The notes under the pieces: generated by a model
Database searches by the model: none
What the model saw: only the letters and a program-made list of their open reading frames with translations
Told to the model about the DNA's origin: nothing
NCBI GenBank assembly: GCA_902712845.1
Contig: LR743504.1
Coordinates: forward strand, 904,001-968,000
Origin: Methylobacterium bullatum
GTDB lineage: Bacteria > Pseudomonadota > Alphaproteobacteria > Rhizobiales > Beijerinckiaceae
Direction: 5' to 3'
DNA: 64,000 bases
In this document: in pieces, positions 30,032-38,723 of the stretch
Position numbering within the stretch: position 1 is the first letter of the stretch
Layout of the letters: each line of letters opens with the position of its first letter
Position numbers and translations under genes: made by a program

Positions 30032-31570
30032 GTGAATGACCGCTCGGCAAAGGCCTTCCCGCCAGAGATGCCCGCCGCCCGCTCCCCTCACCGGGCGGCG
30101 GGAGCCATGACGCGGCGCGCGCTCTGCCTTGCACTGCCCCTGGCCGCGCTGATCCTCTGGCAGGGGGGCGACCCGGCGCGGGGAGAGGGCGCGGAGGGTG
30201 CCTGCCCCGGCAAGGCCGTGCGCGTCGCCGCCGGCGAGTCGATCCAGCGGGCGGCGATCCGCGCCGGAGAGGGCGGGACCATCTGCATCGGCCCCGGCCT
30301 CTACCGGATGCAGGAGATCGCGCCCTTGCGGGGTCAGACGTTCCTCGGCGAGCCCGGCAGCGTCCTCGACGGTTCGCGCATCGTCCGGCAGTTCGAACGG
30401 GCGGGCCCGCACTGGTCCCTCACCGGATTGTACCCGCGCCATGTGGGCGCCGGCCGGTGTCGCGGCGGCGGCTCGCTCTGCCTTCTGTCGCTGGCCGTGT
30501 TCCTCGACGGCCAGCCGCTCACCCGCGTCGCGTCGCGCGGCGATCTCGGTCCCGGACGTTACGTGGTGGAGGCGGCGGCCGGCCGCGCGATCCTCGCCGA
30601 CAACCCGGAGGGACGCCGCGTCGAGGTCAGCGCGGCGCGCTTCGCCTTCCGCAGCCGGGCCGCCGATGTGCGGATCAGGGGGCTCGTCGTGGAGAAATAC
30701 GACACGCCGACCCAGATGGGGGCGATCCGCGGCGGCGAGAGCACCGGGTGGCGCGTGGAGGATTCGCAGATCCGCCTGAATGCCGGGCTCGGCGTCGATG
30801 TGGGCTCCGACGGGGCGATCACCGGCAGCACGATCGAGCGGAACGGCCAGCTCGGCGCGGCCGCGCAAGGGCGGCGGATCCTGATCGAGAACAACCGCAT
30901 CGCTTGGAACAACACGGCCGGCTTCGACCCCGAATGGGAGGCAGGCGGCCTCAAGATCACCCAGAGCCAGGAGGTGGTCCTGCGCGGGAACCACGTCCAC
31001 GACAATGCGGGTCCGGGCCTCTGGTGCGACATCGATTGCCGCGACGTCCTGTTCGAGAAGAATACCGTGGAGAACAATTCCACCGCCGGGATCTTCTTCG
31101 AGATCTCCTACGACGCCGTGATCCGCGGGAATACGCTGCGCTTCAACGGCGCGGGCCATCCGGTCTGGTTCTGGGGGGCCGACATCCAGGTGGCGGCCTC
31201 GAGCGGCGTCGAGGTCTCCGACAACACCATCACCGTCCGGCCCGACGGCCGCGCCATCGTGCTCGTCGACCAGGGCCGCGAGAAGGACGGCGGCGGCTTT
31301 TACAGGACCACCGGCAACCGCGTCCACGACAACCGGATCCTGTTCACCGGCAGGGGCAGCGCCGGCGGCGTCACGGATACGAACGAGGCCGCCCCGAATG
31401 CCCGGATCATCGAGGAGGGCGGCAACAGTTTCGACAGGAACACCTACGCCGCGCCCGCCGACGTGAAGCCGGTCTTCATCTGGGGGCGGACGCCCATCGA
31501 CTATGCGGGTTTTCGCGATGCCGGGCAGGAGAAGCTCGGCCGCCTCGTCACGCGGACGGCACCACCTTGA
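30032..31570 (+). CDS. Secreted right-handed parallel beta-helix protein (polysaccharide lyase/epimerase-like)
   Basis: An N-terminal hydrophobic segment (ALCLALPLAALILWQGG) suggests a signal peptide or anchor. The rest is made of short repeating strands with Asn and Asp turns (RIAWNNTAGFD, HVHDNAGPGLWCDIDCRDV, NTVENNSTAGIFFEI, VSDNTITVRPDG), the NosD/AlgG-like parallel beta-helix pattern of polysaccharide lyases, epimerases and binding proteins. Cysteine pairs may form disulphides. In an exopolysaccharide locus it may trim or modify the polymer, which is inference. The GTG at 30032 has AAGGA 8 bases upstream; an ATG at 30107 would put the signal peptide directly at the N-terminus. Its 3' end overlaps the convergent fkbM-like gene by 23 bases. 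Confidence 0.82.
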   Translation: MNDRSAKAFPPEMPAARSPHRAAGAMTRRALCLALPLAALILWQGGDPARGEGAEGACPGKAVRVAAGESIQRAAIRAGEGGTICIGPGLYRMQEIAPLRGQTFLGEPGSVLDGSRIVRQFERAGPHWSLTGLYPRHVGAGRCRGGGSLCLLSLAVFLDGQPLTRVASRGDLGPGRYVVEAAAGRAILADNPEGRRVEVSAARFAFRSRAADVRIRGLVVEKYDTPTQMGAIRGGESTGWRVEDSQIRLNAGLGVDVGSDGAITGSTIERNGQLGAAAQGRRILIENNRIAWNNTAGFDPEWEAGGLKITQSQEVVLRGNHVHDNAGPGLWCDIDCRDVLFEKNTVENNSTAGIFFEISYDAVIRGNTLRFNGAGHPVWFWGADIQVAASSGVEVSDNTITVRPDGRAIVLVDQGREKDGGGFYRTTGNRVHDNRILFTGRGSAGGVTDTNEAAPNARIIEEGGNSFDRNTYAAPADVKPVFIWGRTPIDYAGFRDAGQEKLGRLVTRTAPP

Positions 31571-32402
31571 GAAGCCCCCTCGTCGGCCAGTGCGACGTGT
31601 CGCCCCTCGCGGATGCGGCGCGGGACTTGAAGAGCATCAGGTTGTCGCCCGACAGGATCATCTCCCGCCGCTCGCGCAGGAGGATGTCCTGCAGCGGAAA
31701 GCTGGTTCCGTCGCCCGGCAGCATCCAGTCGTGCGGTTCGACGATGATCGCATGCGGCTCGGAGACCCAGCCGATCTCGCCGGAGAACACGTCCTTCTCG
31801 AAGCCCTCGACGTCGATCTTGACGATCAGCAGCTCGCCGTTGGGGATCAGGTCCTTGAGTTCCGCGATGACGGTGATCGGGATGCCGTGGTCCGCCCGCT
31901 CGGTCCGCCCGCTATCGGCGTCGCCGTTGCCGTGTTCGAGGTTCACGCAGCCGCTCCGGCCGCCGAGGGCGGTGGGGACGACGCAGATGTTGGGGCAGAC
32001 CTCGGTGTTCTTCCGGCAGACGGCGAGGTTGTCCTCGTCCGGCTCCACCGCCAGCACGACCGCCCTGGGATAGGCCCGCGCGAAGTAGCGCGCCGCGATT
32101 CCCACATTGGCGCCTCCGTCGATGACGATCGGCGTGTGTCCTGCCGCGCAGATCCTCTCGTACTCGCTCCGGGTGGCCGCCCCCTGGCGGACCCGGTCGA
32201 GGTCGTAGACCATGCGGCCGAAGACGGATCTCAGCACCTCCATGTCCGACGTGTGCGGCCGGATGTAGAACGCGCCGTGGACCGTCCGGACCAGACGGGC
32301 CTCGCGGGAGGAGGCGCGGCGGTGCAGCCCGCGCAGGAGCACGGGCAGGCCGAGTTGCTTGACGTCGCTGTAGTGCCTGTAGGCGCGATCGACGAGATCC
32401 AT
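31548..32402 (-). CDS. FkbM-family SAM-dependent methyltransferase
   Basis: Predicted O-methyltransferase of 284 residues. The SAM-binding motif is IVIDGGANVGIAARYF, followed by acidic VLAVEPDEDN and the family-specific LLIVKIDVEGFEKDVFSG. It begins 53 bases after the stop of the PKS on the same strand, so it is likely the third gene of the NRPS-PKS operon and may methylate the product. A role on exopolysaccharide sugars is the alternative. The ATG at 32402 gives MDLVDRAYRHYSDVK; the much longer open frame upstream is PKS shadow. Confidence 0.85.
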   Translation of the reverse strand: MDLVDRAYRHYSDVKQLGLPVLLRGLHRRASSREARLVRTVHGAFYIRPHTSDMEVLRSVFGRMVYDLDRVRQGAATRSEYERICAAGHTPIVIDGGANVGIAARYFARAYPRAVVLAVEPDEDNLAVCRKNTEVCPNICVVPTALGGRSGCVNLEHGNGDADSGRTERADHGIPITVIAELKDLIPNGELLIVKIDVEGFEKDVFSGEIGWVSEPHAIIVEPHDWMLPGDGTSFPLQDILLRERREMILSGDNLMLFKSRAASARGDTSHWPTRGLLKVVPSA

Positions 32403-32455
32403 CTTCGGTCTCCCTGCCGGGCAACGGGGTGTCGTCGATCGCGGAACGGGGCGGA

Positions 32456-35400
32456 TCAGGCGCTCTTGCGCACGGGATAGTGCATCAGTCCGTCGAGCCT
32501 GCGCCGGAGGATGCCGGCGAGCTTGTCGACGGCGGGCTCCTGGAACAGCGTCTCGTGCGTCGCCGCGATCTTGTGGATGTCGATCCCGCCCCGGACGAGG
32601 CCGCCCCAGCCGAGATCCGGCCCGGCGAGGAGATAGGGGACATACGCGTCCGTCGAGCGGAACAGCAGAATGCTCCCGGCATAGGGCTCGGGCGTGTAGC
32701 GGCCCTGCGCGACGAGATAGGCGTTCATGATGAACTGCGCGCGGTACATGTCGGGGATCGGGACGTTCGGGTCGAAGCGCTCCCGCGCGAATTCCGCAGC
32801 GCGGCGGCGGCGCTCGATCAGGCGGGACGGCCAGCCCAGCGTGTAGCCGAGGCTCCAGCGGCGGACCGCCCAGAGCCGTTCGACCGTGCTGTGCTGCTGC
32901 GCGACGCTGGTGGTCGACAGGGTGTCGAAGAGGACGAGGAGCGCGATGGAATAGCCCGCGCGGGTCAGCTGCTGCGCGACCTCGTAGGCGATCACCCCGC
33001 CGCCGGAATAGCCCGCGATCCGGTAGGGACCGTGCGCATCGACCTCGCGGATGGCCGCGATGTAGGAGGCCGCCATCTCCTCGATGGAGTCCAGCGGCGC
33101 GAGCCGCCCGTCGGCGCCGCGCGCCTGCAATCCGTAGAAGGGCTGGTCCCGGCCGAGGCGCCGGCTCAGCTTCTCGAAGTTCAGGACGTTGCCCTGGCCG
33201 CCATGGATGCAGAAGATCGGGGCACGGGTGGGCACGCCCCGGCAGATCTCCACCAGGGGCGACCAGGCGACGGCCGGCATCGCCAGCACCTTGTCCGACG
33301 ACGCCGCCCCTTCGGCGCCGTCCGCCGCGGGTTCCGGGGCGATCATCCCGCCGACCAGGCTCGCCAGCTGGCGCAGGGTGGAGGCGCGGAACAGGGTGGC
33401 GATCGGCAGGTCCACGTCGTGGTTCTTGCGGATGCGGGCGAACAACCGGACCGCCAGGAGCGAGAACCCGCCGAGCTCGAAGAAATCGTCCTGGGGACGC
33501 ACCGCGGGGACGCCGAGCAGGTCCGCCCAGTACCCGCCGATCTGGCGTTCGATCTCGCTCGCGTAATCCGCCTCGCCGCTCTCCGGCCGGGCCGAACGCT
33601 GTGCCGCCGGCGGCTTCGGGCGGATCGCGGACAGGGCCTCCCGGCGCAGGTCGGACAGGGCGATCGACGACGCGACGATCCCGGCGCCCCGGCAATCGAA
33701 GACCCGGCGGAACAGGTCGGGAGCGTCCGCCGCCATGATGCCGGCTTTCAGCCGCGCTTCGAGGCTCGGCGGATGCGCGTCGGCCTGCGAGGACTTCACG
33801 GCGCGGGACACGCTCTGCAGGGTGAAGCCTTCGAAGACGGCGAGCGGCACGCCGTTCACATCGCCGATGACCACGTCGAACCGGGCGGAGGCGCCGTGCT
33901 GCAACGCCGTGAGCCGGGCGTGGCTGCGGATCCGGCAGGGCCAGCGCCCCGGCGCGATCCGCATGCGCTCGATCGAGGTCGGAACGTAGACCATGTCGTC
34001 GGCCGGGGGCGCGAGGAGATGCAGCCCGAAGGTGGTCGCGATATCGGTGAGCGCGGGATGCGCCGTGATCCCGTCGAGGTCGCCCGCGAACTCGGCGGCC
34101 AGTTCGAGTTCGGCCACGGCCTCCCAATCGCCGCGCTCGATCCAGCGTATCGTGTGCCAGCGCGGCCCGAACGTCACGGTCTCGCCCTGCGGGAAGCCGA
34201 GGCCCGGAAGCGCGTGCACCCCCTCCCGGCGCGCCGCCCGGCGGGCCACCCGCCGGACCGCCCAGGGCAGGGTCGATCCCGGCCACAGGGTGGCGCGCGC
34301 ATGCTCGACCCATTCCTCGCCCAGGAGGGGGCGGCTCTCGACGGAGAGGGCGAAGCCTCCGCCGTCGAGGGCCGTCAGCGTGGTGCGCACGAGACGCTTC
34401 ACGCCCGGCTCGAACACGAGGGGTAGATCGACCGTGAGCCCCCGCAGATCGACGCCGGAGGACGTGAACCCCGCCGTGGCGGCCGCGAGCGCGATCTCGG
34501 CATAGGCCGCGCCGGGCAGGATCGGACGGCCGTCGAGGACGTGCTCCGCCAGCACCCACATGCGGGCGGGGTCGTAGAGGGCCTGGAAGGTGATGGCGGT
34601 CTCGGTGCGGCCGGTCTCGACCCCGAGGAGCGGGTGACCTTCGGGGGTACCGGACAGGGCCGCCCCCCCGTAGATCCGGGCCGCCATGCCGATATCGCCC
34701 CAGATTCCCCATGCCACCGACAGGCCATCACTACGTCGGGCGGCCAGGGCGTCCAGGGCGGTGTTGGCGGCGGCGTAATCGACCTGGCCGGGCGGCCCGA
34801 TCTGGGCGCTGGTGGAGGAGAACACTACGAACAGGTCGAGGCTTCCTTCCGGCAGCAGCGCGTCGAGGACCAGCCCCCCGGCCAGCTTCGGCGCCATCAC
34901 CCGGCGGCTCGATTCGACGGTCTTCTCCATGATCGGGCCATCATCGATGGAGCCGGCCGCGTGGAACACACCGTGGAGCGCGCCGAAGCGCTGCCGCGCG
35001 GCGACGACGACCCGCTCCATGGCGGCGCGGTCGGTCACGTCGGCACTCACCGCGAGGATCTCGGCCCCCTCGGCCTCGAGGTCGCGGATCGCCGCCACAT
35101 GGGCGGAGGCATCGCGCCCCACCAGCACGAGCCGCGCGGACACGTCGCGCGCCAGCCACCCGGCGAGGGCGAGGCCCAGGCCGCCGAAACCGCCGGTGAC
35201 GAGATAGACGCCGCGCCGGCGCAGCCGATGGGGAAGCCCCGCCGGCCCCTCGATGCGCGTGGACACCATCCGCTGAACCAGCCGCGTGCCTCCGCGATGG
35301 GCCACGAGGTCGACGCCGTGCTCCGCGTCGCACTCCGCCAGGACGAGGGCGGCCTCCGCCACCGGATCCGCGTCGCGGCCGGGGACATCCTCGCCGCCGA

Positions 35401-38400
35401 GATCGATGAGCTGCGTCGCCAGGCCCGGCATCTCACGGGGCAGGACGCGGCACAGGCCGAGCAGGGTCGCGCGCTCCGGGTGGCGGGCCGCATGGTCCGG
35501 GGGCGACTGGCTCTCCCGCGTCACGACGCTCAGGCGCTTGGGCACCGCGACGTCGCAATATTGCATCGCCTGGCAGAGGGCGAGAAGGCTGTCGAAGCCC
35601 AGTGCCTGTTCGGCGCAGGGGCGCTCCGGGGACGGGTCCGGCGCGCTCGTCGACCAGAGGTGGAGGATGTGATCCGGCGCCATTCCATCCCGGTCGAGGG
35701 CCGCGACGAGGTCCCGGTACTGGGTCGGCTGGTCGGGCGTCAGCTGGAACAGGCGGTTGCGGACGCTGAAAGCCTCGCCTGGACGCACGACGGTCACACG
35801 CGCGCCCCGGTTTTCCAGGGCCGCCAGGATCGCGGTGCTCAGGCGCGAGGCGTCGGCGAAAACCAGCCATGTCCGGTCCGGCGCGGCCGCGCGGGGGGCG
35901 ACGGGCACCGGCATCCAGTGGGGCACCGAGAACCAGTTCTCCATGGACTCAAGGCGCTGGAGCCCGTCCGCCCCGGCATCGAAGGCCACCGGCATCGTCG
36001 CCGCCCGCACCGGCTCGATCCAGTGCCGGTGTTTCTCGAAGGCGTAGGTCGGCACGGGAACCCGGCGCGCGTCGTCACTCCCACGGATCGCCGCCCAATC
36101 GACGTCATGGCCGCAGGCCCAGAGCTTGCCGATCGCGGTCAATGCAACGCAGACGTCCGATTCCGTGTCCCCCGGCTGGCCCATGGTCGGAGCGATGGCC
36201 AGAGGCGCGAAGCCCCCGCCCTCCGCGAGACGCGCGAGGGCACCGAGGCTGTGGCCCGGCCCGATCTCGAGGAGCGCCCGGTCCGGCTCGGCCAGGATCG
36301 CCGAAACGCCGGCCGCGAAGCGGACGGTCTGCCTCAGATGGGACACCCAATAGTCCGGCCGCGTGAGTTCACCCGGCCCGACGAAGGCGCCGCTGAGGTT
36401 CGAGACGAAGGGGAGCGTGGGCTCGCGGAGGGCGATCGCGTCCAGGCGCGCGCGGAACCGGTCGAGGAAGGGGTCGAGCATGCGCGAATGGGCGGCGACG
36501 TCGATGCGCAGGCGGCGGAACTCGATCCCGTCCTCCGCCAGCCGCCGTTCGAGGGCGGCGATCTCATGGACGGAGCCGGTCGCCACCGTGAGCGTCGCGG
36601 CGTTCTCCGCCGCGATGTCGAGGGCGTCACCCATCCGCTCGCGCAGCTCGGCCGAGGGCAGCGACACCGCCAGCATGGCGCCCGCGGGCGCGGCCTCGAA
36701 GATCTGCCCGCGCAGGACGACGACGGACAGGGCATCGGCGAGGGACATCACGCCGGCGATGCAGGCGGCGGCATACTCGCCCATGCTGTGCCCGATGACG
36801 GCGGCGGGGCGGATGTTCCAGGCGAGCATCATGCGCGCCGTGGCGTATTCGACGATGAACAGGGCCGGGATGGTGTAGCGCGGCCGCGCCAGGAGGGCGG
36901 CCGCGGCGGCATCGCCCGGCTCGCTGTCGAGGAGCAGCGCCCGCAGGCCGTCCGGGGCATCGGGCGGCAGCAGCGCGAGGCAGGCCTCCAGCGCCTCGCG
37001 GAAGGCCGGCACGTCCCGGTAGAGGTCGCGGCCCATGCCGGGATATTGCGCCCCGCCGCCGGGGAACATGAAGACCGCGCCGACGGTCCCGGCACCGGCG
37101 CTGCCCGTTCCCATGCGGCGATGCGTGTGGCCGGCCAGGATCTCGCACGCCCCCGCAGGATCGCGGGCGACGACGGCGCAGCGATGCGGGAAGGCGCGGC
37201 GGCCGGTCTGGGTGGTGAAGGCCGCGTTCGCCAGGGTGAGACCCGGCGAGGGATCGGCCAGCGCCGCCCGCCATTTGCGCTTCGCCCCGTCGAGGGCCTC
37301 GGCGGTCCGTGCCGACAGGGCGAGGATCTGCCAGTCCCGCGCGGGACCCGGCACAGGCGCGGCCGGGGCCTCTTCCAGGATGACGTGGGCGTTGGTACCG
37401 CCGACCCCGAGGGAGTTCACCGCGGCGCGCCGGGGCGTCCCGGTGCGAGGCCAGGGCCTGGCCGTGGTGACCACGGAGAACGGGCTCGCGGAAAAATCGA
37501 ACCGGCCGTTGGGCCGGGCGCAGTTGAGGCTCGCGGGGAGTTCCTCGTGGTGCATCGCCAGGGCGACCTTGATCAGGCCCGCCACCCCGGCCGCCGTGTC
37601 GAGATGCCCGATATTGGTCTTGAGCGAGCCGATGCCGCAGAACTGGCGCCGGCCGGGGACGGAATAGGCCTCGCTCAAGGCCGCGAGCTCGATGGGGTCT
37701 CCCACCGGCGTGCCGGTCCCGTGCGCCTCGATGTAGCTGACGCTGCCGGGGTCGATCCCCCCGACGGCGAGAGCCTCGGCCGCCGCGCGGGCCTGCCCCT
37801 CGACGCTAGGCGCGAGGTAGCCGGCCTTGGTCGAGCCGTCGTTGTTGACGGCGGAACCGCAGATGACCGCGTAGATGTGGTCGCCGGCGGCGACCGCATC
37901 TTCCAGCCGGCGCAGGGCCACGATGCCGGCCCCGCTGCCGAACAGGGTCCCGTTGGCCTCGTCGTCGAAGGCGCGGCAATGCCCGTCCGGCGACAGGATC
38001 TCGCCTTCGGCGGCGCGATAACCCTGCCGGTGCGGCACCTCGATGGTGACGCCGCCGGCCAAAGCCATGTCGCATTCGCCCGAGAGCAGGCTCTGGATCG
38101 CGAAATGGACCGCGACCAGGGAGGTCGAGCAGGCGGTCTGCACCGAGATGCTCGGACCCTGCAGGTCGAGGAGATAGGAGGCCCGGGTGGCGAGGAAGTC
38201 CTTGTCGTTGCCCGTATGACGCAGGAGGAAGAGCCCCACCTGTTCGACGAGCTCGGCATTGGTGAGCAGGTTGTTGGCGAAATAGGCCTGCATCCCGCAA
38301 CCCGCGAAGACGCCGATGGCCCCCGCGAACGCCTCGGGACGATGGCCCGCATCCTCCAGCGCCTCCCAGGCGCATTCGAGGAAATGCCGGTGCTGAGGGT

Positions 38401-38689
38401 CGAGGATCGCCGCTTCCCGAGGGCTCAGGCCGAAGAAGCCCGCATCGAACGCTTCCATGTCGGGCAGGACCATGCCGGCCTTGACGTAGCGCGGGTCGCG
38501 CAGATGCGTGGCGGAGACGCCGGAGGCCAGCAGTTCCTCGTCGCTGAACCAATGGGTCGCCTCGCGTCCCGACTTCAGCAGATGCCAGAGCTCGCCGGTC
38601 GTGGCGGCGTCCGGGAAACGCCCCGCCATGCCGATGATGGCGATCCGGCCCGGTGCATCACCTGCTGTGTCGGGGGTCGGCGAAATCAT
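32456..38689 (-). CDS. Type I polyketide synthase, one module: KS-AT-KR-DH-ACP-TE
   Basis: A 2077-residue single extension module. Order seen: KS (about 20-450; active Cys in TACSTSLVAVH, His in EAHGTGTPVGDP and NIGHLDTAAG); AT (about 525-830; GHSMGEYAAA, with VAAHS at the specificity loop rather than the usual HAFH or YASH); a structural and catalytic KR (TGGFGGLGLALAG near 1160, IDD suggesting B-type, Tyr in VDYAAAN); DH (His in HVLDGRPILPG near 1383, Asp in HPALTDIATTF); ACP (ELGGFSLLAV near 1738); and TE (AGYSGGGVIAYE near 1892, His in ATHETLF). The DH lies after the KR, unlike the common DH-KR order. The ATG at 38689 has GAGGT 7 bases upstream; GTG at 38701 is the alternative. It follows the NRPS by 34 bases. 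Confidence 0.95.
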   Translation of the reverse strand: MISPTPDTAGDAPGRIAIIGMAGRFPDAATTGELWHLLKSGREATHWFSDEELLASGVSATHLRDPRYVKAGMVLPDMEAFDAGFFGLSPREAAILDPQHRHFLECAWEALEDAGHRPEAFAGAIGVFAGCGMQAYFANNLLTNAELVEQVGLFLLRHTGNDKDFLATRASYLLDLQGPSISVQTACSTSLVAVHFAIQSLLSGECDMALAGGVTIEVPHRQGYRAAEGEILSPDGHCRAFDDEANGTLFGSGAGIVALRRLEDAVAAGDHIYAVICGSAVNNDGSTKAGYLAPSVEGQARAAAEALAVGGIDPGSVSYIEAHGTGTPVGDPIELAALSEAYSVPGRRQFCGIGSLKTNIGHLDTAAGVAGLIKVALAMHHEELPASLNCARPNGRFDFSASPFSVVTTARPWPRTGTPRRAAVNSLGVGGTNAHVILEEAPAAPVPGPARDWQILALSARTAEALDGAKRKWRAALADPSPGLTLANAAFTTQTGRRAFPHRCAVVARDPAGACEILAGHTHRRMGTGSAGAGTVGAVFMFPGGGAQYPGMGRDLYRDVPAFREALEACLALLPPDAPDGLRALLLDSEPGDAAAAALLARPRYTIPALFIVEYATARMMLAWNIRPAAVIGHSMGEYAAACIAGVMSLADALSVVVLRGQIFEAAPAGAMLAVSLPSAELRERMGDALDIAAENAATLTVATGSVHEIAALERRLAEDGIEFRRLRIDVAAHSRMLDPFLDRFRARLDAIALREPTLPFVSNLSGAFVGPGELTRPDYWVSHLRQTVRFAAGVSAILAEPDRALLEIGPGHSLGALARLAEGGGFAPLAIAPTMGQPGDTESDVCVALTAIGKLWACGHDVDWAAIRGSDDARRVPVPTYAFEKHRHWIEPVRAATMPVAFDAGADGLQRLESMENWFSVPHWMPVPVAPRAAAPDRTWLVFADASRLSTAILAALENRGARVTVVRPGEAFSVRNRLFQLTPDQPTQYRDLVAALDRDGMAPDHILHLWSTSAPDPSPERPCAEQALGFDSLLALCQAMQYCDVAVPKRLSVVTRESQSPPDHAARHPERATLLGLCRVLPREMPGLATQLIDLGGEDVPGRDADPVAEAALVLAECDAEHGVDLVAHRGGTRLVQRMVSTRIEGPAGLPHRLRRRGVYLVTGGFGGLGLALAGWLARDVSARLVLVGRDASAHVAAIRDLEAEGAEILAVSADVTDRAAMERVVVAARQRFGALHGVFHAAGSIDDGPIMEKTVESSRRVMAPKLAGGLVLDALLPEGSLDLFVVFSSTSAQIGPPGQVDYAAANTALDALAARRSDGLSVAWGIWGDIGMAARIYGGAALSGTPEGHPLLGVETGRTETAITFQALYDPARMWVLAEHVLDGRPILPGAAYAEIALAAATAGFTSSGVDLRGLTVDLPLVFEPGVKRLVRTTLTALDGGGFALSVESRPLLGEEWVEHARATLWPGSTLPWAVRRVARRAARREGVHALPGLGFPQGETVTFGPRWHTIRWIERGDWEAVAELELAAEFAGDLDGITAHPALTDIATTFGLHLLAPPADDMVYVPTSIERMRIAPGRWPCRIRSHARLTALQHGASARFDVVIGDVNGVPLAVFEGFTLQSVSRAVKSSQADAHPPSLEARLKAGIMAADAPDLFRRVFDCRGAGIVASSIALSDLRREALSAIRPKPPAAQRSARPESGEADYASEIERQIGGYWADLLGVPAVRPQDDFFELGGFSLLAVRLFARIRKNHDVDLPIATLFRASTLRQLASLVGGMIAPEPAADGAEGAASSDKVLAMPAVAWSPLVEICRGVPTRAPIFCIHGGQGNVLNFEKLSRRLGRDQPFYGLQARGADGRLAPLDSIEEMAASYIAAIREVDAHGPYRIAGYSGGGVIAYEVAQQLTRAGYSIALLVLFDTLSTTSVAQQHSTVERLWAVRRWSLGYTLGWPSRLIERRRRAAEFARERFDPNVPIPDMYRAQFIMNAYLVAQGRYTPEPYAGSILLFRSTDAYVPYLLAGPDLGWGGLVRGGIDIHKIAATHETLFQEPAVDKLAGILRRRLDGLMHYPVRKSA

Positions 38690-38723
38690 GACGTACCTCA
38701 CGTATTCTCTGGTGGCCGAGGGC

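Noticed and set aside
32403..34712. Long N-terminal extension of the FkbM frame
   Set aside because: Out-of-frame shadow of the PKS; the methyltransferase fold starts at the ATG at 32402.
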